Part shown: positions 54,839 to 62,705 of the stretch, one piece after another
Layout of the letters: each line of letters starts with the position of its first letter
Position numbering within the stretch: the first letter of the stretch is position 1
Source of the DNA: Candidatus Scotarchaeum otlingeri
GTDB lineage: Archaea > Thermoproteota > Nitrososphaeria > Geothermarchaeales > JDFR-13
DNA: 64,000 nt
Assembly: GCA_002011075.2 (NCBI GenBank)
Contig: MTMA02000006.1
Span: 917,261-981,260, forward strand
Direction of reading: 5' to 3'
Program-made: the position numbers and the translations under genes
The notes under the pieces: generated by a model
Database searches by the model: none
Told to the model about the DNA's origin: nothing
The model's input: the letters and a program-made list of their open reading frames with translations, nothing else

Positions 54839-55887
54839 GCGTATTCGTCGATAATTACATATTTATTTGTAAAGCCAGTGGATCTATTAATAACTATCTC
54901 ATTTATCATTTTATACTGAATTATGATATTTTCTAGTACCCTAAGATAGCATGATAGAGCTACTTTAGATTGAATACCTAGTTTTTCATTTGGGACCTCA
55001 TCCAAATATTCCTCGATATCAAGAGTAATCTTATCAATATCATTAATTAGAGTGTTCGATTTCACTGGATCTATCATCAAGAGACTACTTATAGTCTCTT
55101 CCGATATAGTCTTTATTTTCTTGCAGATATCGAAAATAAACTCTTTGGCTTCATCACTCAATAGGTATATTGAGTCCTGCAGCTTTTTGGCTAAGGTTAT
55201 AAGCTCCCTCGCATTAAGCGAAACAGACCGTAGTATCACTAATGTGGCTCGGTTACCCAGCAGCCATAAATGGGATTTTAGACCTATTCTTTTAATTAGA
55301 GTTCTATCGTACTGTGACTTTAAGAGTTGTCTGAGTGCTAACAAATTTGTCTTATCGAATTCATCGGATAATTCATTGATATACTCCAAATCAGGTTTTT
55401 CTTCATCTAGTAATATTTTACTAGATAGATCGATCAAGCTATTTAATATAATAAGTAATCTCATGAGAGATGAGTTGAAGTCGGGGCGTGAGGGGTCTGT
55501 TACTACTGTTAATATAATATTATCATCGCTTGCCTCACTAATGTATAAACCTATAAGTTTGTTTGTGGCTTTCTTAACTTCTTTTTCCACATAAAATTTC
55601 TCCTTTTTAATTGGAATATATATTATATCGTAACCATATACGTAGGCTCCTATTATTAATCTAAGAAGAAGCCCGGGAAGCTCGATATATTCTTCCGGTC
55701 TTATTATACATACCGGGGGCGGAATCTCTGATTTCCGAATCTTCTCTAAGACTAATTTGTCTTCCTCTTCTCTAATTAGTATTGAGTCTCCAGATTTAAT
55801 GTTATGGCTTTTAACCCATTCTCTAGGTAATGTTATGGCTAACGTAGCTTTGCCGAGCTTCAAGGCTTTCCTTATTTCCTCCAACAT
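54835..55887 (-). CDS. AbrB-PhoU regulator protein
   Basis: About 350 residues from the ATG at 55887; an earlier TTG at 55893 is possible. An N-terminal SpoVT/AbrB swapped-hairpin domain (LGKATLAITLPREWVKSHNIKSGD) is followed by two PhoU-like helical bundles (about 150-330). AbrB domains bind DNA, and archaeal AbrB-PhoU proteins are linked to phosphate control. It lies between the two Hdr-like modules, is divergent from the H-protein operon and shares with it an intergenic region holding a 26-bp palindrome, so it could control that operon or itself. Confidence 0.83.
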   Translation of the reverse strand: MLEEIRKALKLGKATLAITLPREWVKSHNIKSGDSILIREEEDKLVLEKIRKSEIPPPVCIIRPEEYIELPGLLLRLIIGAYVYGYDIIYIPIKKEKFYVEKEVKKATNKLIGLYISEASDDNIILTVVTDPSRPDFNSSLMRLLIILNSLIDLSSKILLDEEKPDLEYINELSDEFDKTNLLALRQLLKSQYDRTLIKRIGLKSHLWLLGNRATLVILRSVSLNARELITLAKKLQDSIYLLSDEAKEFIFDICKKIKTISEETISSLLMIDPVKSNTLINDIDKITLDIEEYLDEVPNEKLGIQSKVALSCYLRVLENIIIQYKMINEIVINRSTGFTNKYVIIDEYA

Positions 55888-55938
55888 GACCAATAATATT
55901 GATATTTCATGAGTCTTATATATTTTTAGATTTTTATA

Positions 55939-55964
55939 AATATGCTTAACATGTTTAACATATT
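55939..55964. promoter_or_regulatory. 26-bp imperfect palindrome, candidate operator
   Basis: From 55939 to 55964 the two 13-base halves are reverse complements at 11 of 13 positions, with the perfect centre AACATGTT. It lies 51 bases before the AbrB-PhoU start and 75 bases before the GcvH-like operon start, in their shared divergent region. A TATA-like stretch follows at once on the plus strand and another precedes it for the minus strand. A dimeric regulator such as the neighbouring AbrB-type protein is the natural candidate to bind. Confidence 0.5.
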
Positions 55965-55965
55965 A

Positions 55966-55979
55966 GAATATATATAATT
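55966..55979 (+). promoter_or_regulatory. TATA-like box for the GcvH-like/HdrD-like operon
   Basis: The stretch GAATATATATAATT lies about 60-74 bases before the ATG at 56040 and directly beside the palindrome. A GGTGGTG ribosome-binding site at about 56027-56033 follows. The TATA next to the palindrome would put transcription under control of whatever binds there. Confidence 0.4.
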
Positions 55980-56039
55980 TTCTCAAGTATTAGCCATATA
56001 TATCATTTCTCCCATGATATATACCGGTGGTGTTTAAAA

Positions 56040-56459
56040 ATGAAGAGAACACCCTTAAGCCAAAGAAGTGTCAAAAAGATCAATGATTACCTATGGGTAT
56101 CGGTCGAACAGATAGATAAAGAACGAGGGAAAATCCAGGTAAAGGTAGGTTTAACTGAATACTTTAAGAAAAATATGAATCCCATCGAGTTTATAAGAAT
56201 CCTTCCCGAGGGACGATTTATACAAAAAGGACATCCATGGGGATCCATCGAAAGTGGACGGAAAATCAAGCTTCTCAGAGCTCCTTTAAGCGGTATAATA
56301 TCAAGAATAAACGAAAAAGTTAGGAGGGAACCATCGATAATAAACAAGGACCCTTACGGCGATGGATGGATAGCCATCTTCGAACAATTAATAGATGAAG
56401 AGGAACTCAGGGAACTGGACCTCTACAATATCCTCCCTATAAGAAAGGGAGGTGATTAG
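56040..56459 (+). CDS. GcvH-like protein with arginine at the lipoyl position (first copy)
   Basis: 139 residues with the H-protein fold: YLWVSVE, RILPEGRF, then the swinging-arm hairpin, and the family end KDPYGDGWIAIFE. In ordinary H-proteins the hairpin reads ES-x-K, with the lipoylated lysine 10 residues before the SG of the P-x-SG motif. Here the same position is R74 (E71-S72-G73-R74-K75), followed by LLRAPLSG at the right spacing. A lysine stands one residue later, at 75, and could only be used if the hairpin shifted. It is the first gene of a four-gene operon, and GGTGGTG precedes the ATG. Confidence 0.8.
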   Translation: MKRTPLSQRSVKKINDYLWVSVEQIDKERGKIQVKVGLTEYFKKNMNPIEFIRILPEGRFIQKGHPWGSIESGRKIKLLRAPLSGIISRINEKVRREPSIINKDPYGDGWIAIFEQLIDEEELRELDLYNILPIRKGGD

Positions 56460-56461
56460 AA

Positions 56462-56836
56462 GTGGCCAAAATCATCCAAGAAAGAACAATAAAATATGGA
56501 GATATCTGGATAAAAATCGATAATGAACATCCCAATATAATAACAGTTGGTCTAAGAGATGAGGTTATAAAAGATCTAGGAGGAATAGAGTTCCTTAGAG
56601 TACTACCGAAAGGGAGATGCGTAAATAAAGATAGACCGTTTGGTTCCATCGAGATAGGCAGAAGAATAAGGTTCTTGAGGAGCCCAGTCTCAGGAAATAT
56701 AGAGGAAGTTAATAATGAAGCCATAGATAAGCCTCAAATGGTAATAGAGGATCCTGAGATTAAAGGTTGGCTTGTAAGGATTAAAGCAAAAAATGAGGAG
56801 GAAGTCGAATCACTTTTACGCGGGGTGAGCCGATAA
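56462..56836 (+). CDS. GcvH-like protein with arginine at the lipoyl position (second copy)
   Basis: 124 residues with a GTG start two bases after the first copy. It has the same fold landmarks: DIWIKID, RVLPKGRC, the hairpin E64-I-G-R67-R68 and LRSPVSGNIEEVNNEA. The lipoyl-lysine position is R67 and the next residue is also arginine, so there is no lysine to modify in the hairpin. It is therefore a non-lipoylated paralogue, clearly related to copy one (GSIE-x-GR-x-I, LR-x-P-x-SG). It ends in the start of the membrane gene (TAATG overlap). Possibly it docks on HdrD-like proteins as a structural partner. Confidence 0.8.
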   Translation: MAKIIQERTIKYGDIWIKIDNEHPNIITVGLRDEVIKDLGGIEFLRVLPKGRCVNKDRPFGSIEIGRRIRFLRSPVSGNIEEVNNEAIDKPQMVIEDPEIKGWLVRIKAKNEEEVESLLRGVSR

Positions 56837-57669
56837 TGACTTTAGAGCCTATAGATATCGCGGCTATATTCTTTTTTTCCGGAACAATCTTTTTCGGAAT
56901 TGGTTCTATATTGAATCTAAGGATATGGTTATTAGGCTCTGAAAACCCTATCAGAACGATACTTAGAACAATAATAGTTATATTAAATCCTAAAACTTGG
57001 CTCAAAATAATCAATGTATTTATTTCAAAGATATTCGGTCAAGAAAGACTCTACACTATTGATAGGGTGAGGGGAATTGAAAAGGCATCTTTTATCACAT
57101 TCTATGTACTATTGATCTTAGCCAACCATATTGCTGCCGATATAGCCATGGGTGTATCCTCAATCCAGGAATTTATAATAGAGTTTTTCAGGTCTCCATT
57201 TTTCCCAGGCGAAATATTCGGCGTATTAGGGACAGAACTCTCAATACAATGGAAACTATTCCTATTAATAGATAATCTATCTATGGCGATAGTATTATTC
57301 TTTGCAGAAGGATTAGCGATATATAGAAGGTTTGTGAAAAAACACTTTCTATTTGGAAGTCGTGAAGACGCCATAGGATTATTCTTACCTGTAATTTGGT
57401 TCATATTTAGATACTTAGCTGAGGCGGCGACGATTATCCAGTATGGCTTTCCACCTGCAAGTAAATATATGTTCATAGCATATGGAATTGCCCAAGTACT
57501 CAGTGTATTTCCACTCAATATAGAAATGATGTACAACCTTTTATGGCCTACATCTGGACTTTTCCTAGGTATATTTTTCGGGGCAATACCCTATACAGGC
57601 AGACTATGGCATGCATTCGCTGGTCCAATCACTCTACTAATAAATAACCTCGAGGCGAGGGGTGATTAA
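56836..57669 (+). CDS. Cytochrome b-like membrane protein with reduced heme ligands
   Basis: 277 residues with six probable membrane helices. The last part, PYTGRLWHAFAGPITLLINNLE, corresponds to the FGKLFHIVTTPLNII end of the fused protein at 52958, so it is an HdrE/DsrM-like cytochrome. Histidines 98 and 259 are suitably placed in membrane regions; the other (170) lies in a loop. The His equivalent to IHILLAQ in the fused protein is missing. One heme or none is therefore likely. It is tightly coupled to the genes on both sides. Confidence 0.75.
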   Translation: MTLEPIDIAAIFFFSGTIFFGIGSILNLRIWLLGSENPIRTILRTIIVILNPKTWLKIINVFISKIFGQERLYTIDRVRGIEKASFITFYVLLILANHIAADIAMGVSSIQEFIIEFFRSPFFPGEIFGVLGTELSIQWKLFLLIDNLSMAIVLFFAEGLAIYRRFVKKHFLFGSREDAIGLFLPVIWFIFRYLAEAATIIQYGFPPASKYMFIAYGIAQVLSVFPLNIEMMYNLLWPTSGLFLGIFFGAIPYTGRLWHAFAGPITLLINNLEARGD

Positions 57670-57670
57670 G

Positions 57671-58894
57671 ATGGGTAAGAAGCTTCCATTCAATGTTAAG
57701 CAACTCATAGAAATGGATGGATGTAGCAGATGTGAAATATGTACCGAAAACTGTTCGCTATATAAACTTATAGGGTCAAACCCGCATCCCTTAAAGTTAC
57801 CGACAAGCTGTGCTGTAGTGATAAGAGGATTTAGGTCGTTGTTGAGGGATAGACATGGATTAAAGGCTAAATTGCTAGGTAGCCAGAATAGATCTGACGA
57901 AAAGATATGGAATGTGGCAGAATCCTTATTTCTACATTGTTCTGTTTGTGGGAGATGTAGCCTATATTGTCCATTATCGATAGATACTACGGAGTTAATA
58001 ATAGCCATGCGGGAATACTATATAGATTTCTTAAGTAATTCACATTGTTCAGTAGAATTTATCACCATGATATATGACTTGATAGAGAAGCATAAGAATG
58101 TATTTGGAATTGATAATTCAATGAGGGCTGACTGGCCACTATATACAGGTGCAGAAGTTAGAGTTAAAAATAGTGCAGATACGGTATATTTCGTAGGATG
58201 CGTATCGGCCTTCCAAGGAAGAGCTCAAGACATCGCCTCAGCGATATCCACCATACTAAATACAGCTAATGAGGATTGGACGGTCCTAGAAGATGAGTGG
58301 TGCTGTGGACACCCCATAACTGTAAGCGGAGGAAGTAAAAGAGCCCTTGAAATGGCGAAACATAATATAGAGTTGATAGAGTCTATAGGTGCAAAGAGGG
58401 TGGTTACCGGATGCCCTGGATGCTACTTGGCATTGAAAAATGAGTGGCCAAAGCTGACAAATAGGGAACTTGAGTTTGAGGTGCTACATATCACAGAGTT
58501 GCTGAATAAATATATAGAAGATGGGGGGCTAAACATACCCAAAATAGAAGCCGATATTACCTATCATGATCCATGTGAATTGGGTAGGCTAGGGGGAGTC
58601 ATAAAAGAACCCCGTAAAATCCTAAAGCTAATGACAGATAGGTTTATTGAACCCGTGGGATCTGGAATTGAAGGTATATGCTGTGGCTCTGGAGGTCTCC
58701 TTAAGGCATTGAATCCTACACTAAACGAACAATTAGGCGTAAAGAGACTGGATATGCTGAGGAATACGGGTGCTAAGATAATAGTCTCAGCCTGCCCCAC
58801 ATGTATACAGGCTTTCGAACAAGCTGCAAGAGTATCAAGTAACCATGTTAGGATAATGGATATAGCTGAATTAATAGCGGAGAACCTGAGTTAA
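57671..58894 (+). CDS. HdrD/DsrK-like iron-sulfur protein with two CCG domains
   Basis: About 407 residues from the ATG at 57671, with GGTGA just upstream; a GTG at 57662 is possible. Two [4Fe-4S] motifs, CSRCEICTENC and CSVCGRCSLYCP, are followed by CCG domains (EWCCGHP with GCPGC; ICCGSGG with CPTC). This is the catalytic half of a membrane heterodisulfide reductase-like complex, whose membrane partner is encoded just before it. It parallels the C-terminal half of the fused protein at 52958-54838 and should reduce or oxidise a cytoplasmic disulfide. Confidence 0.88.
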   Translation: MGKKLPFNVKQLIEMDGCSRCEICTENCSLYKLIGSNPHPLKLPTSCAVVIRGFRSLLRDRHGLKAKLLGSQNRSDEKIWNVAESLFLHCSVCGRCSLYCPLSIDTTELIIAMREYYIDFLSNSHCSVEFITMIYDLIEKHKNVFGIDNSMRADWPLYTGAEVRVKNSADTVYFVGCVSAFQGRAQDIASAISTILNTANEDWTVLEDEWCCGHPITVSGGSKRALEMAKHNIELIESIGAKRVVTGCPGCYLALKNEWPKLTNRELEFEVLHITELLNKYIEDGGLNIPKIEADITYHDPCELGRLGGVIKEPRKILKLMTDRFIEPVGSGIEGICCGSGGLLKALNPTLNEQLGVKRLDMLRNTGAKIIVSACPTCIQAFEQAARVSSNHVRIMDIAELIAENLS

Positions 58895-58909
58895 ATAAAA
58901 AATTATTAA

Positions 58910-59332
58910 TTATTTTTTATATTTGGCCTCTTCTTCCTCGATGAACTTCTTTAGTTCCTCGAAATCAGAAATAAGGTGCTTCTTTTCCTCCTCGAAGTTC
59001 GAAGGCTCTAAAACAGCCACCCAACCTTCACCGTAGGGATCAGTATTTAATAGTTTAGGCTGCATCCTCAACGCAGTATTGGATTCTATTATAGTCCCTG
59101 AAACGGGTGATTTCAATGGCCCCACCCATTTACCTGTTTCCATGGTTCCAAGGGGTTGACCCATACGCACCTGTCTACCCTTGGGCATTATCCTAGCAAA
59201 GACTATATCTCCAGCCATCTTTTGAGCAAAATCAGTTATTCCCACCCTTACTTTGCCATCTTCTACTTTTACCCATAAATGGTCCCTAGAATATAAAAGT
59301 CCCTCAGGAAACTCATAATCCAGTATCTTCAT
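58910..59332 (-). CDS. GcvH-like lipoate-binding protein with intact lipoyl lysine
   Basis: 140 residues from the ATG at 59332, chosen because GAGGTG lies 8 bases before it; 8 codons upstream are not needed. It has the complete H-protein arm, E65-T-G-K68-W-V-G followed by LKSPVSG, with K68 exactly where lipoate is attached, and DPYGEGWVAVLE. It is converging on the HdrD-like gene (15 bases apart) and is the only lipoyl-competent carrier in the window. No glycine cleavage P or T proteins are near, so a role as LbpA-like carrier for the Hdr-like systems is plausible. Confidence 0.86.
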   Translation of the reverse strand: MKILDYEFPEGLLYSRDHLWVKVEDGKVRVGITDFAQKMAGDIVFARIMPKGRQVRMGQPLGTMETGKWVGPLKSPVSGTIIESNTALRMQPKLLNTDPYGEGWVAVLEPSNFEEEKKHLISDFEELKKFIEEEEAKYKK

Positions 59333-59525
59333 CAGTATACACCTCGTTATTAACAAGAATTAAAGAGTGTAGAAGGTAATTAAAAATTAAGTATTAATTA
59401 TTAATATATAAAAAGTATATCATAACATGAATATTATCGCTAATAATTGCTTGATAATACATTAAACACTATAGCTATACAAATCAGTTATAATAGTAAA
59501 AGTCAAAAAATTTTAGACCCAGCGT

Positions 59526-60512
59526 TTATCCTTCTATTCTATTCATAGCCTTGATTTCCGTATCATCTATATCTATTAGGAATCCCTTAAATATGGCTTC
59601 TGAATACTCGCTTCCAGGGTTTACAACCCATGTCTTACCTATCTTCACAGAACCGGGGCTTTCATGGATATGTCCACTTAGTACGAGTAATGGCTGTTTT
59701 TCTTTGATGAACTTTTTAACGGCTTTCGAGCCAACTGGAATTTTGACTACACGGCCACTTCTGACTACCGGATTGAAATTCTCATCTAGAAGCGGTGCTT
59801 CGTCTATTGTACTTTGGAAGGGAGGAGCATGAATTTCTAAGACAGTTCTACGGGGATCCTTTATCATGCTCCAGTATTTATTTAGACGTTTGTATAGTTC
59901 TTCTTCAGATTCCTCTCTTGGACTGTCCCATGGAGTAGGATTTACCCAGCTGCAACCAAAGAACTCATATTTATCCTTGATATATATAACCCTACCCTCG
60001 CTATATTCTGCTCGGGGATGATTGACTAGAACCTCATCAAGCTCAAGACGGTCGTCATTACCCATAGTTACAATTAGCTGTATATTATCTGGAAGTCTAT
60101 CGTTAGCTAAATCAAGCCATCTTACTAATGTATCCTTCATAACCTGCAGAAATACTTCATCAAGTTTATCCTTATTCTCAGCTAATTCACGATATTCATC
60201 TTCGTTGGTTACATAAGGATAATATCCCATATTATAGATTTCATCAATCACTTTTTGTAACTCAGATTGTGTTATATGGTGAATCTTCTTCATAAAGTAA
60301 TACTCATATTTACCTTCCCCAACTTTCACGATGGGTATAAGCATTTTACCTGTTATATCTCCACCTACAATAAGAGCATCCACATTATATATTTTAGCGG
60401 CTGATAATGATTTTCTCCATACTATCTCAGCGCCATGGAGATCCGTTGTATATAGTATCCTTATACCTTTCTTCTCACTTTTCTTTTTTCTACCTAGAAA
60501 TGAGAGACGCAT
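59526..60512 (-). CDS. Metallophosphoesterase, archaeal type
   Basis: 328 residues with TTDLHGAE, VGGDITGK, MGNDDRLE, EIHAPPF and SGHIHESPG, the five metal-binding blocks of calcineurin-like phosphoesterases. An insert of about 100 residues between the GGD and GND blocks distinguishes it from the small enzyme at 26721-27380. Cytoplasmic; substrate unknown. It runs divergently from apgM, with 96 bases between the starts. Confidence 0.86.
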   Translation of the reverse strand: MRLSFLGRKKKSEKKGIRILYTTDLHGAEIVWRKSLSAAKIYNVDALIVGGDITGKMLIPIVKVGEGKYEYYFMKKIHHITQSELQKVIDEIYNMGYYPYVTNEDEYRELAENKDKLDEVFLQVMKDTLVRWLDLANDRLPDNIQLIVTMGNDDRLELDEVLVNHPRAEYSEGRVIYIKDKYEFFGCSWVNPTPWDSPREESEEELYKRLNKYWSMIKDPRRTVLEIHAPPFQSTIDEAPLLDENFNPVVRSGRVVKIPVGSKAVKKFIKEKQPLLVLSGHIHESPGSVKIGKTWVVNPGSEYSEAIFKGFLIDIDDTEIKAMNRIEG

Positions 60513-60608
60513 TCCAATTACACCCAGTATGTTAATTAATTTTTATCAATGGATATATTTATAGTTATTCAATAGTTATATAAACTTGTATATTTCAAGG
60601 GGACTTTT

Positions 60609-61898
60609 ATGACTCGAATTAAGAAGAAGCTCATATATATTGTATTAGATGGAGCGGCGGATGGTTTAAGGGAGAACAGTAGTTTATCCTTGGCGTCTAC
60701 ACCCAATATGGATGAAGTTGCCCAAGAATCCATCGGAGGCCTTCACTATCCCGTACGTAAAGGTGTCGCACCGGAAAGTGACTCAGCTGTATTTAGCCTT
60801 CTAGGGTATGATCCCGAGAGATTCTATGTTGGAAGAGGCCCAGTAGATGCACTCGGCGTCGGGCTAAACATGAAAGATGATTATGAAGTTGCTTTGAGAG
60901 GTAATTTGGCGTCAGCCGATTTCGCTAGAGGGATAATAATCGACAGAAGAGTAGGTAGGGATATAACTACAGAAGAGGCGATGGCTTTACTGAGAGGCTG
61001 TAAACATCTGGAGTTGGGGATATACGAGGGTTATGCCCGCCTTAAGGTAGGCTTGAAATATAGGTTTGCTGTCGTAATAGGGAGCCGAAAATATAAGTTG
61101 TCGGATATGATTAGTAATACAGATCCGGCGTATTCCAAACGTGGATCAATTTCTATAGCATTACCTGATTACTCTAATAATATAGTTGAATGTACTCCTA
61201 TCAATAGCGACAATAGGGCGGTCATTACAGCCAAGCTTGTGAATAAGTTTATAGATACATTAAATCTGAAGTTGGTTGATCACCCTGTTAATAGGAGACG
61301 TATCAGGATGGGAAAGTTACCTGCAAATACAGTTATTCTAAGAGATGCAGGTATGAAGCCAAAAGGAATACCCAAGATGAAGAGATATTATAGGCTTTCC
61401 TTTATAGCTATAGCTGATATGCCTACAGAAATAGGCATAGCCAAGTTACTAGGTATGAAGGTATATAAATCGCCACCGATGACTGGAGATTTTAGAAGGG
61501 ACTGTCTAAGTAGAGTTGAATATGTCTTAGATGCCTCTCCACATGCCGATGCTGTTTACATCCATATAAAAGGTCCCGATATATATGGACATGATGGAGA
61601 TATGGAAGGAAAAATAAAATCATTGGAAGAAATCGATTCATACTTTATAGGCCCCCTATTAAATAGAATTGATTTAGATCAATATGCTATACTAATCACT
61701 ATGGATCACTCAACACCGCCACAAGAGAGAAGACATACAGACGACCCAGTCCCATATATATTAAGGTTAGATAACAAGTATAGAGATAAGTTTCAAGTAT
61801 TTAGTGAATATGAAGTTTATAAGAAGGGGTCGCTTGGTATTCTCGGATCTGCTTGGATGATGATGCCTATCATAATAAAATTATTATCAGCCTTATAA
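60609..61898 (+). CDS. apgM: 2,3-bisphosphoglycerate-independent phosphoglycerate mutase, archaeal type
   Basis: 429 residues with the ApgM marks: IYIVLDGAADG, STPNMDEVA, GVAPESDSAVFSLLGYDP (nucleophilic serine), YVGRGPVDALG, VYIHIKGPDIYGHDGD and ITMDHSTP. It interconverts 3- and 2-phosphoglycerate in glycolysis and gluconeogenesis using two metal ions. Length and motifs are normal for archaea. It is a single gene, ending one base from the convergent sugar-nucleotidyltransferase gene. Confidence 0.94.
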   Translation: MTRIKKKLIYIVLDGAADGLRENSSLSLASTPNMDEVAQESIGGLHYPVRKGVAPESDSAVFSLLGYDPERFYVGRGPVDALGVGLNMKDDYEVALRGNLASADFARGIIIDRRVGRDITTEEAMALLRGCKHLELGIYEGYARLKVGLKYRFAVVIGSRKYKLSDMISNTDPAYSKRGSISIALPDYSNNIVECTPINSDNRAVITAKLVNKFIDTLNLKLVDHPVNRRRIRMGKLPANTVILRDAGMKPKGIPKMKRYYRLSFIAIADMPTEIGIAKLLGMKVYKSPPMTGDFRRDCLSRVEYVLDASPHADAVYIHIKGPDIYGHDGDMEGKIKSLEEIDSYFIGPLLNRIDLDQYAILITMDHSTPPQERRHTDDPVPYILRLDNKYRDKFQVFSEYEVYKKGSLGILGSAWMMMPIIIKLLSAL

Positions 61899-62594
61899 CT
61901 ATGGCCACCCTGCTAATTTAGAGAGACGCTTCGATGCTTCTTCAATATCTTTATGACTATCTATACTCATCCAAAATACATCTCTATATATGAACCCCTT
62001 CAACAAACCTTTCTCTGCAAGGGTAGGGAAGGTATCATGTTCAATCGACCCTTTCTGAGGAAGATAATTAAATATCTCCCTCCTAAACACGTATACCCCT
62101 CCATTAATCCATTTATCATATATAAGCGGTTTCTCGATAAAACGCCTAATAAAACCAGCCCTATCTATCTCAATTATCCCGTATGGTGATGGTAGGGGCA
62201 CTAACGCTAGTCCACCGATTAGATCCTTATCAAGAAGGGTCATCTCCCTTAGATCCAAATTGGTCAGTACATCGCCATTGACGACGAAAAAAATTTCTTC
62301 ATCTTTTAGATATTCCATTCCATTTAATACAGCGCCGCCTGTGCCTAGAGGCTCATATTCCCTACAATAATTTATATGCACACCAATGTCTCTACCATCA
62401 CCTATCTCCTTCTCCAGAATATCACCAAGATATCCGGTCAATAATACAAATTCGTCAACCCCATACTTTCTTAACCACTCTATTTGCCAAATAATAATTG
62501 GTTTTCTATTTATTGGAACCATATTCTTAGGAATCTTATTTGTTAAAGGCCGCAGCCTCTTTCCATATCCTCCAGCCAATATAGCCGCTTTCAT
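61899..62594 (-). CDS. Sugar-phosphate nucleotidyltransferase
   Basis: 231 residues with the NTP-transferase signature MKAAILAGGYGKRLRPLTNKIPKNM, the metal aspartate in VNGDVLTNLD and the GTGGAVLNG loop. It joins a sugar-1-phosphate to a nucleotide (GDP-mannose, UDP-GlcNAc or dTDP-glucose type). It has no C-terminal left-handed helix domain, unlike GlmU. It may supply activated sugars for surface glycans or pilin glycosylation, but the sugar cannot be read from the sequence. Confidence 0.9.
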   Translation of the reverse strand: MKAAILAGGYGKRLRPLTNKIPKNMVPINRKPIIIWQIEWLRKYGVDEFVLLTGYLGDILEKEIGDGRDIGVHINYCREYEPLGTGGAVLNGMEYLKDEEIFFVVNGDVLTNLDLREMTLLDKDLIGGLALVPLPSPYGIIEIDRAGFIRRFIEKPLIYDKWINGGVYVFRREIFNYLPQKGSIEHDTFPTLAEKGLLKGFIYRDVFWMSIDSHKDIEEASKRLSKLAGWP

Positions 62595-62705
62595 CGCCGA
62601 CTACCTTAATAATAATGATTAGCTGAAAGGATTTATATAGATGCTAAGGTAGTAATATATATTAAGATATAAATGAGGGTTATAACATAATAGAAACTAA
62701 AAATA

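Noticed and set aside
55052-55594. 180-codon plus-strand frame across the AbrB-PhoU gene
   Set aside because: Serine-rich with no recognisable domain; the minus-strand gene has AbrB and PhoU signatures.
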